This document shows, piece after piece, positions 31,345 to 47,570 of a DNA stretch of 64,000 nt. The notes below the pieces were generated by a model that saw only the letters and a list, made by a program, of their open reading frames with translations, was not told the origin of the DNA and ran no database searches. The DNA is from Deinococcus radiopugnans ATCC 19172 (GTDB taxonomy: Bacteria; Deinococcota; Deinococci; Deinococcales; Deinococcaceae), in contig NZ_VDMO01000003.1 of assembly GCF_006335125.1 (NCBI RefSeq), forward strand, positions 124,001-188,000, in the 5' to 3' direction. Numbering within the stretch: the stretch's first letter is position 1; each line of letters opens with the position of its first letter. Both the position numbers and the translations under genes were made by a program.

Positions 31345-32108
31345 GGGGCGTGGTACTGGGCCTATTGGCCCTGTCGGGTGCGGCGGGAGCCTCGGACATG
31401 GACGAGCTGCTGGCCGCCCTGAAACGGGCGCGGACGCTGGAGGCGCGCGGCACGGTGGAGGTCACGGTGCTGTTTCCGCCGCGCGACACCCCCACCAGGG
31501 CGGCGGCGGCGCTGCCGCGCGTGCCGTTTCGCCCCGCCCTGCTGGCCCGCAATTTCGAGGTCAGGCGGGTGGGGGAGGAGACCATCGCCCGCCGCCCCGC
31601 CACCCGTTACGAGCTGACGCCGAAGGTGGGGCAGGCGGCGCGCTGGACGCTGTGGATCGACACCCAGTGGAACATTCCGCTGGCGTACCAGGAGGATTTC
31701 CAGGACGGCACCGTCGCCCGCCGCGCCGCATTTCTGAAGGTGAATGCCAGGCCCGCCGCCGTGCGGGTGGCCCTGCCCAGCGCGCCGGAGGGGCTGCGGC
31801 GCGCGCTGCTGGCGGCCCTGCCCGGCCTGCGCCTGCCCGCCGGAACCCAGCCGGTGGCCGTCCGGGGCCGGCCGAACGGCGGGCTGGAGGTCAGCCTGAC
31901 CGACGGCCTGAACGTCTTTGCGCTGGTGGTCTCGCCCAGGGGGGTGCGGGCCGCGCCGGGCATCGCCTCGCGCCGGGTGGGGGGCGGGTACGTGTGGCTG
32001 GTGGGCAATCTGCCGCAGGCGGCGCTGGACAGCGCTCTGGCCGGGGTCAGCCGCGTGGAGCCGGCGGCGCTGGGAACTTTTTTGAAGGCAGACGCCTCTA
32101 ACCCGTAG
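31341..32108 (+). CDS. RseB/MucB-like exported regulator of the sigma factor
   Basis: 255 residues with an N-terminal signal ([15 protein letters not shown]). The body resembles the RseB large domain, a LolA-like half-barrel: [21 protein letters not shown] and [16 protein letters not shown], a strand pattern used for lipid sensing. A smaller C-terminal domain follows. RseB proteins shield the anti-sigma from proteolysis until they bind mislocalised lipid or LPS. Translationally coupled to the anti-sigma. Confidence 0.72.
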   Translation: MRGVVLGLLALSGAAGASDMDELLAALKRARTLEARGTVEVTVLFPPRDTPTRAAAALPRVPFRPALLARNFEVRRVGEETIARRPATRYELTPKVGQAARWTLWIDTQWNIPLAYQEDFQDGTVARRAAFLKVNARPAAVRVALPSAPEGLRRALLAALPGLRLPAGTQPVAVRGRPNGGLEVSLTDGLNVFALVVSPRGVRAAPGIASRRVGGGYVWLVGNLPQAALDSALAGVSRVEPAALGTFLKADASNP

Positions 32109-32117
32109 AGAACGATT

Positions 32118-32141
32118 CCAGAGTGTTGTCCAGAGTGTTGT
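32118..32141 (+). repeat. Perfect tandem 12-bp duplication upstream of the DUF1800 gene
   Basis: CCAGAGTGTTGT occurs twice back to back (32118-32129 and 32130-32141), just before AAGGAG and the GTG at 32155. It lies in the translation-initiation region, so copy number could affect expression. Two copies alone could also be chance slippage. Confidence 0.6.
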
Positions 32142-32154
32142 AAGGAGAAGAACC

Positions 32155-33444
32155 GTGAGCCTGACCCCCCATCCCCAGACCCTCAGCCCGGAAGACGCCG
32201 CGCATTTCCTGCGGCGCACCGCCTTCGGGGCCACCGACGCCCAGATCCGTGCGCTGGTGGGCCAGGACGCCCGCGCGGTGGCTGAAGACGCCCTGAAGTT
32301 CGACGCCCGCACCGCTCCCGGCAATCCCTTCGATCCGTCGACCGGGGCCACCCCCGGCGCCATGCTGCAGCTGACCCGCGCCGCGTGGCTGTTTGAAATG
32401 ATGTACAGCCCAAACCCGCTGCGCGAGCGGCTGGCGCTGACCTGGAGCAACCACTTCGTGATCGGCACCGACAAGGTCAAGAACCATCCGGCGCTGGCCG
32501 CGTATCTGGGAGTGCTGCGCCAGCACGCCGCCTCGCCCAGCTTCGAGCGCTTCACGCTGGAGATCGCCCAGACGCCCGCCATGCTGCGCTATCTGGACAA
32601 CGACCGCAACAAGAAGGGCAAGCCCAACGAGAACTTTGCCCGCGAGCTGATGGAACTGTTCACGCTGGGCCTCGGCACCCCCGGCCACCCCAATTACACT
32701 GAACAGGACGTGCGCGAGGGTGCGCGGGCGCTGACCGGCTGGAGCTTCGAGGGCGGGGGCAACGTCAAGACCAATTACCTGAGGCCCGTCAAGGCCAGCT
32801 TCAATCCCAGACAGCACGACGACGGCTCCAAAACGTACCTGGGGCAGACTGGAAAGCTGGACTTCGGGGACGTGATCCGTATTGCGGCCACGCACCCGCA
32901 GACCGCCGTGTTCGTGTCGCGCAAGCTGCACCGCGCCTTTGTGGCCGACACCCCGGATGAGGGGGCCGTGCAGGGCAGCGCCGAGACTTTTCGCCGGACG
33001 AACGGCAATCTCGCGGCGGTGCTGGAGGAGCTGCTGTCCAGCGCGGTCTTCTACGCCCCACAGAACCGCGCCAGCATCATTCGCGGCCCGGTGGAGTACA
33101 TCGTGGGCGTGGTGCGCACGCTGGGTCAGCCCAAACTGGAGGCCAGGCAACTGCTGAACCTGACCCAGACGGCGGGCAAGATGGGCCAGCTGCTGCTGCA
33201 ACCCGACACCGTGAAGGGCTGGGACGGAGGGCGCGAGTGGATCAACGACTCCACCCTGCTGACGCGCATGCAGGTGGCGGCGGCGCTGGCCCTGGGCAAG
33301 ACAGCCCCCCAAATCGGCGTCGTGCCCGGCGATCTGGCCCTCTTCGGCTCCGAGAACAGCCCGGTGCAGGCGGCTCTGAAAGGCCTGAATCCCAGCCAGC
33401 GGCTGTATCTGGCGCTGATCAGCCCCGAGTTCCAGCTGGCGTGA
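32155..33444 (+). CDS. DUF1800 family protein
   Basis: 429 residues. Family hallmarks are [14 protein letters not shown] near the N-terminus, [34 protein letters not shown] and [10 protein letters not shown]. Biochemical function is unknown; DUF1800 genes are typically paired with a DUF1501 gene, as here. AAGGAG about 9 nt upstream supports GTG 32155. No Tat or Sec signal is seen, so it may be exported with its partner or stay cytoplasmic. It follows the RseB-like gene by 46 bp. Confidence 0.9.
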   Translation: MSLTPHPQTLSPEDAAHFLRRTAFGATDAQIRALVGQDARAVAEDALKFDARTAPGNPFDPSTGATPGAMLQLTRAAWLFEMMYSPNPLRERLALTWSNHFVIGTDKVKNHPALAAYLGVLRQHAASPSFERFTLEIAQTPAMLRYLDNDRNKKGKPNENFARELMELFTLGLGTPGHPNYTEQDVREGARALTGWSFEGGGNVKTNYLRPVKASFNPRQHDDGSKTYLGQTGKLDFGDVIRIAATHPQTAVFVSRKLHRAFVADTPDEGAVQGSAETFRRTNGNLAAVLEELLSSAVFYAPQNRASIIRGPVEYIVGVVRTLGQPKLEARQLLNLTQTAGKMGQLLLQPDTVKGWDGGREWINDSTLLTRMQVAAALALGKTAPQIGVVPGDLALFGSENSPVQAALKGLNPSQRLYLALISPEFQLA

Positions 33445-33551
33445 AAAGGGGCCGTCAAACCGTCACACCGTCGAACAAACAGTCAAACCGTCCAGCACAA
33501 GCACGCGTTTCTTTCAGCCGTTAGACGGTCTGACCCTCCGGAGGAGCCTCC

Positions 33552-34711
<1,160 letters not shown>

Positions 34712-34724
<13 letters not shown>

Positions 34725-35218
34725 GCGGTTCCCCGGCGGCGCGTGTCCGGGGGGTGGGCGGCGTGCTGGCGGCGCTGGTGCTGCTGGCGGCCCCCGTTGC
34801 CCTGGCCATGCCGCGTTACCGGCTTCAGGCGATTCAGCAGTTCCACTACGACGCGGCCAACCCGCTGTGGCAGCTGGACCGCCGGGTGATGGCCTGCACC
34901 TTCTGTCATGTCAATGAGGGCGGCGGCGCACCGTGGAATCCCTTTGGTGAAGCCATCCGCGCCGGCTTTCAGGCCGACGCGGCGGCAGGCCAGAAAGGCA
35001 AGTTTCCCGATGTGCTGTACGCCGTGCTGAAAGCCGAGGGCGACGCGGACGGCGACGGCTACCCGGACGTGCTGGAGGTCTTCGCCCACACCCTGCCCGG
35101 CGACGCTGACAGCAAACCGGATCAATCTCTGGCCGAGGTGCGGGCAGCGTTCGCGGCGGCCGGGGGGGTGGCGCAGTACGCGCCGAAAGCGCCGCAGTCT
35201 TCAGGTTCAGCGCCCTGA
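34712..35218 (+). CDS. Exported mono-haem cytochrome c-like protein with a calcium loop
   Basis: 168 residues from ATG 34712, overlapping the DUF1501 stop. A signal peptide ([12 protein letters not shown]) is followed by CTFCH, one covalent haem c site, with GEAIRAGF nearby. [12 protein letters not shown] is an EF-hand-like calcium loop. This layout recurs in cytochromes of DUF1501-type modules. It suggests that the exported pair works in an extracytoplasmic redox or degradation reaction. The axial sixth ligand is not obvious. Confidence 0.75.
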
Positions 35219-35448
35219 CGTTCACCGGAAAGCTTCATTCTGGGTCTGGCGCACACGTTCGTGCCTCGCCGGACCTTCCAATCGCTGACCGGATTCCTAC
35301 TCCTGGCAGCGCGCAGTGGTGACCTGCGTGCGGGACCGCCGGACCCCGATTCTGCACCTCAGGCTCCTCACGCCGCCGGCCCCGGCGATCCGCACGCCGC
35401 TTTGCTTGGAATCCCTTCCATCATCCGGGGTATCCTGGGGCCCTAACC

Positions 35449-36456
<1,008 letters not shown>

Positions 36457-36466
36457 ACGTGGTCTG

Positions 36467-36624
36467 ATACGGACTCCGATTGAAAGGTGTTGGAAACACC
36501 TGGAAATCTGAGCAGACTTGCAAAGCTGCGAAGCAGAGCGAGAAAGAGAAAAACGTCCCTCCGGACGTGGAGTGTAGGAACCGGGAGAGCGCCGGTTCCT
36601 ACACGAAACAAACGGAATCCGTAT
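36467..36624. repeat. MITE-like dispersed repeat, copy 2 (158 bp)
   Basis: The same 16-bp ends as at 12571-12706 (ATACGGACTCCGATTG and CAAACGGAATCCGTAT) and the same internal blocks, with 22 bp of extra sequence near 36510-36540. The internal hairpin segment 36572-36604 is the reverse complement of its counterpart in copy 1. It sits 10 bp after the LacI gene and could serve as its terminator. Confidence 0.8.
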
Positions 36625-36633
36625 GAGCCGCAC

Positions 36634-36843
36634 TCTGATGGATTCGTTTGCAAAAACGATAGAAATCCGAGCGAGGTTTGAAGAGCTTCGCAGAAGAGGA
36701 AGTGCGTCCTCTCTTCGAGCTGTCCCAGTCATGGATGTCTGTTCCTGACGGGCGCGAGGAGGAGCTGCCCTTCCCTCCGGGCGTGGAGTGGGCAAGGCAT
36801 GCGCTGTCCCGGTTTGTGAGCGGTACAGACAGAATCCGTCTGA
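36634..36843. repeat. Diverged relative of the dispersed repeat, adjacent in tandem
   Basis: The ends TCTGATGGATTC and GAATCCGTCTGA are imperfect inverted repeats (10 of 12). Internal blocks GAAATCCGAGCGA and GGGCGTGGAGTG match the neighbouring element. A small hairpin, CGTTTGCAAAAACG, lies near the left end. Together with the element before it, this fills the 422-bp spacer between the LacI and FUN14 genes; I see no gene there. Confidence 0.5.
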
Positions 36844-36878
36844 CCTGGCCGGATTTGCTCCGCCGCGTGTTCGCGCGT

Positions 36879-37241
36879 CTACAGCCGCAGGCGCAGCCCC
36901 AGCAGGAAGCCGGTTGTGAACGCGCCCGCGAAGGGCAGGTTCGCCAGCAGCACCCGCTGGAACCACGCCGCGCCCTGCTCGCTGCCCTGGCGCAGGGCCG
37001 GCTCGGCCACCGCCTGCAGGTGCAGCCAGTTGATGGTGATCACGTCGAAATACGACAGCAGTTGCAGCGCGATGAACAGCAGGCCCACCACGATCAGCAC
37101 GATGCGCCCCACCGCCTTGACTGCCAGGGCGGTGGCAAAGCCCAGCAGCGCGCCGACGCTCAGCTCGGGCAGCAGGGGGCGCAGGGCATCGAGAAAGCCG
37201 GGAGTCTGGGGATCAGCGGTCATGGAGGAAGGGGTGGTCAT
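36879..37241 (-). CDS. FUN14-domain membrane protein
   Basis: 120 residues from ATG 37241. FUN14 features are PELSVGALLGFATALAVKAVGR, a long hydrophobic segment with LIVVGLLFIALQLLSYF, and a C-terminal helix ending in GFLLGLRLRL. Two to three membrane helices. Bacterial FUN14 proteins have no assigned function. It stands alone between the repeats and the ECF sigma gene. Confidence 0.8.
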   Translation of the reverse strand: MTTPSSMTADPQTPGFLDALRPLLPELSVGALLGFATALAVKAVGRIVLIVVGLLFIALQLLSYFDVITINWLHLQAVAEPALRQGSEQGAAWFQRVLLANLPFAGAFTTGFLLGLRLRL

Positions 37242-37393
37242 GGGTGCGGGCCTGACCCCGAGCCTATCAGGACGGCCTTCGGGCGTGGCCGGGGTGTGGC
37301 CCCTGCTCAGTGGGCCGGCCCAGTTCCGGCCTCCAGTGCCCACCCTCAGATCGTGCCCACGGAGCGTGGCCGGGACGGTATGGTGGGCGGGCC

Positions 37394-38002
<609 letters not shown>

Positions 38003-38019
38003 GGGGCAGGCGAGACGGG

Positions 38020-39318
38020 CTAGCCCGCGTCTGACCTGGCCTGCAAGAGCCCCGCCCCCCCGGCCGCCTGTGTTTCGGCCCTGGTCCCGGCCGGCTGGCC
38101 CAGGCGCACCGTGGCCTGCAGGCCGCCGCCGGGGGCCGCCGCCAGCGTCACGTCGCCGCCGTGGGCGCGGGCGTAGCGCCGGACCAGCGGCAGTCCCAGG
38201 CCCTGGCCGCCACGCAGGCCACGCGGCCCCTGGTCGTAGGGGAGGAACACCTGCCCGTGCAGCGTGTCGCTCAGTCCCGAGCCGTGATCGCGCACGGTGA
38301 CTTCCGGCTGGCTGCCCACTTCGCGCAGGGCCACCTCGACCGGGCCGTCCGTGTATTTCAGGGCGTTCTCGACTAGGTTCTCGACAATCTGGCGCAGCCG
38401 GTCGCCGTCCACCGGCCAGACCAGCGGCTCCAGCGGCAGGCTCAGCTCCACCCGGGGGGCCGCGAAACGCTCCAGCAGCGGGCGCAGGTCCTGGGCGCGC
38501 GGGCGCAGGGTCACGTCCAGGTACAGGTCGTTCAGGCGGGTCAGGTCCGCGCGGCTGGCCAGCTGGGCCGCGCCGTCCTCAATCAGGGCCAGCAGGTGCG
38601 TGCGCTGCTCCTGGGTCTCGGCGTGCCGCAGCAGGTCGCTGGCCAGCAGCAGCGATTGCAGCGGGCGGCGCAGTTCATGGCTGGCCAGGCTCAGGGCCTC
38701 GCGCTGGCGGGCCTCGCGGCGGGCGCGGCGGTCCATCTCGCTGCGCCACAGCAGCAGCGCCCGCAGGGCCGAGGTGACACTCAGCAGCCCGGTGACCAGC
38801 GCCGTGCCCAGCAGCACCCGGCGCATCAGCAACAGCGCGGCCACGTAGCGGCCCTCCATGGCCTTGGCGTACTGGCTGGCCTGGGCGCTCAGGGCCACCG
38901 CCTCACGCGCGGCCAGGGCGGAGGCGTCGGGGGTGCCCTGCAACAGGTAGCGTTCGATCAGCGACAGGCGGGCCTCGCCGTAGCCCTCGATCTCGCGCAA
39001 CTGCGTGAACTGCGAGGGATTGCGCGCGCTGGACAGCGCCCGGTCCCGGAATTCGCGCCGCTCGTCCGCGCCGAGGCCCGGCGTGAGTTCGGCCACCTGA
39101 TACGCCTGCACGTCCTAGGTCAGGCCCTGATAGGCGTAGGGTGCCCAGCCGGTGCCGTTGTGGATCAGGGCCTGATACGCCGGCTGGGTGGCCAGCGCCA
39201 GCAGGCCCACCGTCAGTGCGGCCGGCAGCGCGGACAGCGCAATTTCACGCAGCGCCACGTTCAGCCCCATCTCGCGCGGCCGGCGCCGCCAGAAGGTCAG
39301 GGGACGCCGACGGGTCAA
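38020..39318 (-). pseudogene. Sensor histidine kinase interrupted by an in-frame amber codon
   Basis: One reading frame runs from TTG 39318 (overlapping the upstream stop; ATG 39270 is an alternative) to 38020, broken only by TAG at 39115-39117. Before the stop is a membrane helix ([16 protein letters not shown]). After it come a sensor helical region, a second helix ([16 protein letters not shown]), the phospho-acceptor [13 protein letters not shown], and the HATPase motifs [12 protein letters not shown] and DHGSGLSD. Restart at GTG 39111 would give a 363-aa kinase lacking the first helix. A point mutation or sequencing error would explain it. Confidence 0.75.
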
Positions 39319-39974
39319 GGCACCGGTCCGAGGCGCACGGCAAACCACACCCACGCCGCGCTGTAGGCCGGGGTGTGAAACCGCGCGGGCCGGCGAGGCA
39401 GCACCACCGTCAGCGGCCCCTTTTGCAGCACGGGAATGGCCTGCCCGTCCATGCGGTAGGCCAGCATGATCGGCTCGTGCAGGTAATCGTGTGCGCGGAT
39501 GGTGGCCACGAAGCCGTTGCTGGCGTACACGCGCACGTCGCGCCCCGCGAAGCCCCCCAGCGCCGCCAGGTCACGCAGCGGCACGCCCTCGTACACGCCT
39601 TCGTGCTTCAACTGGGGCTGGTCCGTGGCGTAGCGCACGGTGGGCAGCGCCTGCAATTGCCGCAGCGTGAAGGTCTGCGGTCCTGCCGTGCCGTCCAGGC
39701 GGAATAGGATCCGCTCGTCGGGGCGGGCCAGCGGGCGGGGCCGCGCGCCGTGCAGGTACGTGAAGGGCGAGGGCGGCAGGGCCGGTACGGGGTGTTCGGC
39801 GGCCCGGTTGCGGGTGCCCTCCCGTCCCGCGGCCGCCCCCACGAGCGTCTTCGCCGGAGACAGGCCCTGGGGATCACGCGCGCTGGACCACGGCAACAGC
39901 GTCAGCAGGCCCAGAGACAGGAGCAGGCTCAGCCGGACGCGAACGCGCCGGAAAGCTGGATTGGGGGGGACCAC
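39315..39974 (-). CDS. Exported molybdopterin-oxidoreductase-like domain protein
   Basis: 219 residues with an N-terminal signal or anchor ([18 protein letters not shown]). The C-terminal domain resembles the sulfite-oxidase-type molybdopterin-binding fold: [36 protein letters not shown] and [17 protein letters not shown]. The conserved molybdenum-binding Cys is not evident, so it may bind a ligand rather than catalyse. It is coupled by overlap to the kinase gene after it, which suggests that it provides the sensory input. Confidence 0.65.
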   Translation of the reverse strand: MVPPNPAFRRVRVRLSLLLSLGLLTLLPWSSARDPQGLSPAKTLVGAAAGREGTRNRAAEHPVPALPPSPFTYLHGARPRPLARPDERILFRLDGTAGPQTFTLRQLQALPTVRYATDQPQLKHEGVYEGVPLRDLAALGGFAGRDVRVYASNGFVATIRAHDYLHEPIMLAYRMDGQAIPVLQKGPLTVVLPRRPARFHTPAYSAAWVWFAVRLGPVP

Positions 39975-40225
39975 GCCGACATTTTAACGGCTCCGCCCGC
40001 CGAGGCTCAAGCTGTCCCGGCGTCCGGGCTGGACAGTGGGCACGGGGCTGGCTCGCGCCTCACGTCCCCGCCCACTTTTGGAGGCCCTTCATGGAGCTTT
40101 GCTCAAGTGGACGTCAGTGGACCGACAAGCCGCTCCTCAACATCCGGGCCGCCGCATTCACGACACTACAGGGCGAATCCGTGAAGACGGACCACTCCAC
40201 TCCCGGTTTTGACAGGAGGACCATC

Positions 40226-40774
40226 ATGGGAACCATTCAGAATATGATCGAAGACGTGAAGGACAGCGTGCAGGACTCCGCCCACCGCCTGGAGGGCAAG
40301 GCGGCGATTGAAGCCAGCAAGGCGTTTGTCAGGGGCCAGAAGAAGATGACGGCGCTGCTGGCCGAGCAACAGAGCGAACTCAAGGAGATTCGCCAGGACC
40401 TCCAGAAGCTCCGCAAGGAGCGCAATTCCGGCGGCTTCCCCTGGGGGCTGGTGCTGCTGGTGGGCGGAGCCTACGCTCTTTACCGCAGCAATTCGGGCAT
40501 CCGTGATCAGATCGACGGTCTGCTGGGCCGGGTAGACCCCGGCATCAAGGGCAACCTGAGCCGCGCGGCAGACGCCGTGAAAGACGCAGCCTCGGACGTG
40601 ATGGACGGCAAAAGCCCGGTGGACGCCGCCAAACGCGCGGGCGGCGAGTTGCAGCGTGCCGGTGAGAAGGCGCTGGACGGCGCGAAAGACACCGCCGCCG
40701 ACGTGAAGCAGGACGCGCAGGCGAAAGCCAAAGACCTGAAGGACGACGCCCAGAACGCCGCCAAGGGCAACTAA
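40226..40774 (+). CDS. LEA-like, membrane-anchored amphipathic protein
   Basis: 182 residues from ATG 40226 with AGGAGG 6 nt upstream. Residues 1-70 form a charged coiled coil (KKMTALLAEQQSELKEIRQD) and 77-94 a membrane helix (PWGLVLLVGGAYALYRS). The last 75 residues repeat Ala/Asp/Lys motifs such as DAVKDAASDV, GAKDTAADVKQDA and AKAKDLKDDAQNAA, typical of LEA group 3 and YtxH-like proteins. Such tails fold on drying and protect membranes. Desiccation tolerance in Deinococcus fits, but this is inference. Confidence 0.75.
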   Translation: MGTIQNMIEDVKDSVQDSAHRLEGKAAIEASKAFVRGQKKMTALLAEQQSELKEIRQDLQKLRKERNSGGFPWGLVLLVGGAYALYRSNSGIRDQIDGLLGRVDPGIKGNLSRAADAVKDAASDVMDGKSPVDAAKRAGGELQRAGEKALDGAKDTAADVKQDAQAKAKDLKDDAQNAAKGN

Positions 40775-40791
40775 GCACACCTTCCGACTCG

Positions 40792-40832
40792 GGGCCAGCC
40801 AGGACACGCGTCTTGGCTGGCCCTGTTCTTTT
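40792..40832 (+). terminator. Rho-independent terminator after the LEA-like gene
   Basis: GGGCCAGCCA pairs with TGGCTGGCCC around a 12-nt loop and is followed by TGTTCTTTT. It starts 18 bp after the stop. Confidence 0.8.
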
Positions 40833-40909
40833 GATCCCGCCCGCGATGGTGTGCGCCGCATGACCGCGCAGGTCAGCCTCGGATCATCCCTCCGTTCCAC
40901 ACTCGGGGC

Positions 40910-41773
40910 ATGAACCCTTTCCCCTCGCTCCCCAAGCTCGCCCTCGGCCTCAGCGTTGCGCTGGTGGTTGGCCTGGGCGGTCCCGCCCACGCCGCGCCCA
41001 AGATCAGCGCCCAGAGCATCATCGTGAATCCGGTGCCCACCACCGTGGACGTCAAGGTCTGGACGGACCGTGACAGCAGCGGCACGCGCACGCCGTCCTA
41101 CGCGCCCGGCGAGCGGATTCGACTGTACGCCAGCGTGTCCCAGGACGCCTACGTGTACCTGTTCAACGTGGACCCGGGCGGTCAGGTGGACCTGATCCTG
41201 CCCAACAAGTACCAGGGCGGCGCCAATTTCCTGAAAGCCAACAGCGTCAAGGTGTTTCCGGCGGCGGGCGATCCCTTTACCTTCGACATCGCCGCGCCCT
41301 ACGGCCTGAACAAGGTGCTGGCGCTGGCGAGCAAGACGCCGCTGAACCTGGACCAGATCGCCACCTTCAAGAGCGGCCAGAACAGCTTCGCGGACGTGAA
41401 TGTCAAGGGTCAGCAGGGGCTGGCGCAGGCGCTGAGCATCGTGGTGACGCCCGTCCCGCAGAACACCTGGGACAGCGCCACGGCGTTCTATCAGGTGGTG
41501 GCCCGCCGCGCGGCAGTGCCCGCCCTGCCCGCGCAGCCGGTCAATCCCTGGGGCAACGCCCGCAAGTGGCAGGTCGTGGTGAGCGTTCCCTCTGATCTGC
41601 GCGCCCTGCACGACAGCTACGCCGCCCGCCTGAAGGCCGAGGGCTACGTGCAGACCAAGCTGAAGATCAAGAACAATGAGATCGAGAGCGAGTACCGCCG
41701 GGGCAACGATGAGGCCGAGTTGCAGGTCAAGCGCAAGGGCAACGGCGTGGAGATCAAGCTGGAACGCGACTGA
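40910..41773 (+). CDS. Exported DUF4384-domain protein
   Basis: 287 residues. Signal peptide [19 protein letters not shown]. The DUF4384 domain (about 45-180) has [21 protein letters not shown] and [15 protein letters not shown], read as a beta-rich module seen in surface and stress proteins. A second, smaller domain (about 215-287) with [19 protein letters not shown] and alternating charges may bind DNA, nucleotide or polymer. Function unknown. It is monocistronic with terminators on both sides. Confidence 0.8.
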   Translation: MNPFPSLPKLALGLSVALVVGLGGPAHAAPKISAQSIIVNPVPTTVDVKVWTDRDSSGTRTPSYAPGERIRLYASVSQDAYVYLFNVDPGGQVDLILPNKYQGGANFLKANSVKVFPAAGDPFTFDIAAPYGLNKVLALASKTPLNLDQIATFKSGQNSFADVNVKGQQGLAQALSIVVTPVPQNTWDSATAFYQVVARRAAVPALPAQPVNPWGNARKWQVVVSVPSDLRALHDSYAARLKAEGYVQTKLKIKNNEIESEYRRGNDEAELQVKRKGNGVEIKLERD

Positions 41774-41795
41774 GCGGACCGGAGCAATTGAGATA

Positions 41796-41827
41796 AGGAG
41801 AGGAGGCCCTGCGGGGTCTCCTTTTTT
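41796..41827 (+). terminator. Rho-independent terminator after the DUF4384 gene
   Basis: AGGAGA (41796-41801) pairs with TCTCCT (41817-41822), with a GC-rich inner stem and six T at the end. Confidence 0.8.
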
Positions 41828-42056
41828 GTCTTGCGGGGCCTTGAAACATGGCACCGCTGGGACCATCTGCTAGGCTGGGCGCACACCGATTGTTCCCCCT
41901 GGAGTCTGCTGCCCATGCCCCTGTCTGCCCAGCCCACTGCCCACCCGCTCAGCCGCCTGCTCAACCAGCGCCGCGCGCCCTGACGGCTGCCGTGTGCGCC
42001 GCCCTGAGTGTCGGGGCGGCCTGTCCCCTTCGTTCGCGCGCCCCACCGGAGGTTGC

Positions 42057-43216
<1,160 letters not shown>

Positions 43217-43220
<4 letters not shown>

Positions 43221-44224
43221 CCGCCACTGCATCTAAAACCGAAACCAAAACCATGACGATGGTGGCCGCCATCAACGACGCGCTGGACCTTGCCCTGGCC
43301 GCCGACGACGCCGTGCATATCTTCGGCGAGGACGTGGGTGTGATGGGCGGCGTGTTCCGTGCCACCGACGGCCTTCAGGCCAAGTACGGCGTGGACCGCG
43401 TGTTCGATACGCCGCTGGCCGAGGCTGCGATTGTGGGCATGGGCATCGGCATGGGGCTGGCGGGGCTGAAGCCGGTGGCCGAAATCCAGTTCGCGGGCTT
43501 TCTGTACCCGGCCCTCGATCAGGTTCTATCCCACCTGGGTCGCTACCGCCACCGCACCCGCAGCCGCTACCACCTGCCGATGGTGGTCCGCGCGCCCTAC
43601 GGCGGAGGCGTGCATACCCCTGAGCAGCACGCCGACAGCCCCGAGGCCATCCTGGCGCACACCCCCGGTATCAAGGTGGTGATTCCCAGCACCCCCGCCG
43701 ACGCCAAGGGCCTGCTGCTCTCGGCCATCAACGATCCTGATCCGGTGTTCTTCTTCGAGGCCATCAAGCTGTACCGCAGTGTCAAGGAAGACGTGCCGGT
43801 GGGCGATTACCGCATTCCGCTGGGCCAGGCCAGGGTGGTCACCGAGGGCGACGACGTGACCGTGATCTGCTACGGCGGCATGGTGGAGGTGGCGCAGAAA
43901 GCCGCCGCCGCCGCGCAGAGTGCCGGCATCGGTGTGGAGGTCATCGATCTGCGGACCCTGGTGCCGCTGGACACCGACACGATTCTGGCGAGCGTGCAGA
44001 AGACGGGCCGCGCCGTGGTGGTCACCGAAGCGCCGCGCACCGGCGGCTTTCACAGCGAGATCAGCGCCGTGATTGCGGAAGAGGCCATCGAATTCCTGCG
44101 CGCCCCAATTGTCCGCGTGACGGGCTTCGACGCGCCGTACCCGCCGTTCACCGCCGTCGAGGACGTGTACCGGCCCAACGCGGTGCGGGTGGCGAAGGCG
44201 ATCAAATCGGTGATGGGGTACTGA
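43217..44224 (+). CDS. pdhB: 2-oxoacid dehydrogenase E1 beta subunit
   Basis: 335 residues. Signatures are [65 protein letters not shown] and [11 protein letters not shown]. Together with the alpha subunit it decarboxylates a 2-oxoacid with thiamine diphosphate and passes the acyl group to lipoylated E2. The substrate, pyruvate or a branched-chain oxoacid, cannot be settled here. A terminator follows, so E1 is transcribed apart from E2 and E3. Confidence 0.92.
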
Positions 44225-44241
44225 GGCTTGGATGGCACTGA

Positions 44242-44273
44242 GCGGGGGAGACCAGTTCGGTCCTCCCGCTTTT
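44242..44273 (+). terminator. Rho-independent terminator after the E1 beta gene
   Basis: GCGGGGGAGACC pairs with GGTCCTCCCGC around AGTTC and runs into TTTT. Confidence 0.75.
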
Positions 44274-44436
44274 CCGTGCCGGGTGGGGCGTCCCGCCGAG
44301 CGATTCCTGATGTCGCTGGGCGCGGGGCGGCCCTTGTCAGGGGGCAGATTCCTTCGATGCTGGCGGTCCCCCACCCGGCCTGCATAACCCTGTTCCCCAT
44401 TCCTCACCCGCAGGCGTGACATACTCCATCCCTGGA

Positions 44437-47511
<3,075 letters not shown>

Positions 47512-47558
47512 CCGAATTTTCGGTCCTCGCTAACCCACACTCCATTTCGACCTCGCCC

Positions 47559-47564
47559 TAAACT
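47559..47564 (+). promoter_or_regulatory. -10 element, dinB (leaderless type)
   Basis: TAAACT ends 6 nt before the ATG at 47571, in the same 17-mer context as trmFO. Confidence 0.55.
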
Positions 47565-47570
47565 GCCCGC

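Noticed and set aside
33445..33551. Repeated GTCAAACCGTC (33454-33464, 33482-33492) as an operator or array
   Set aside because: Only two clear copies with irregular spacing in a short spacer; could be chance.
38020..39111. Complete 363-aa kinase starting at GTG 39111
   Set aside because: The frame continues upstream through a single stop into a membrane helix joined to the operon, so an interrupted gene is more likely.
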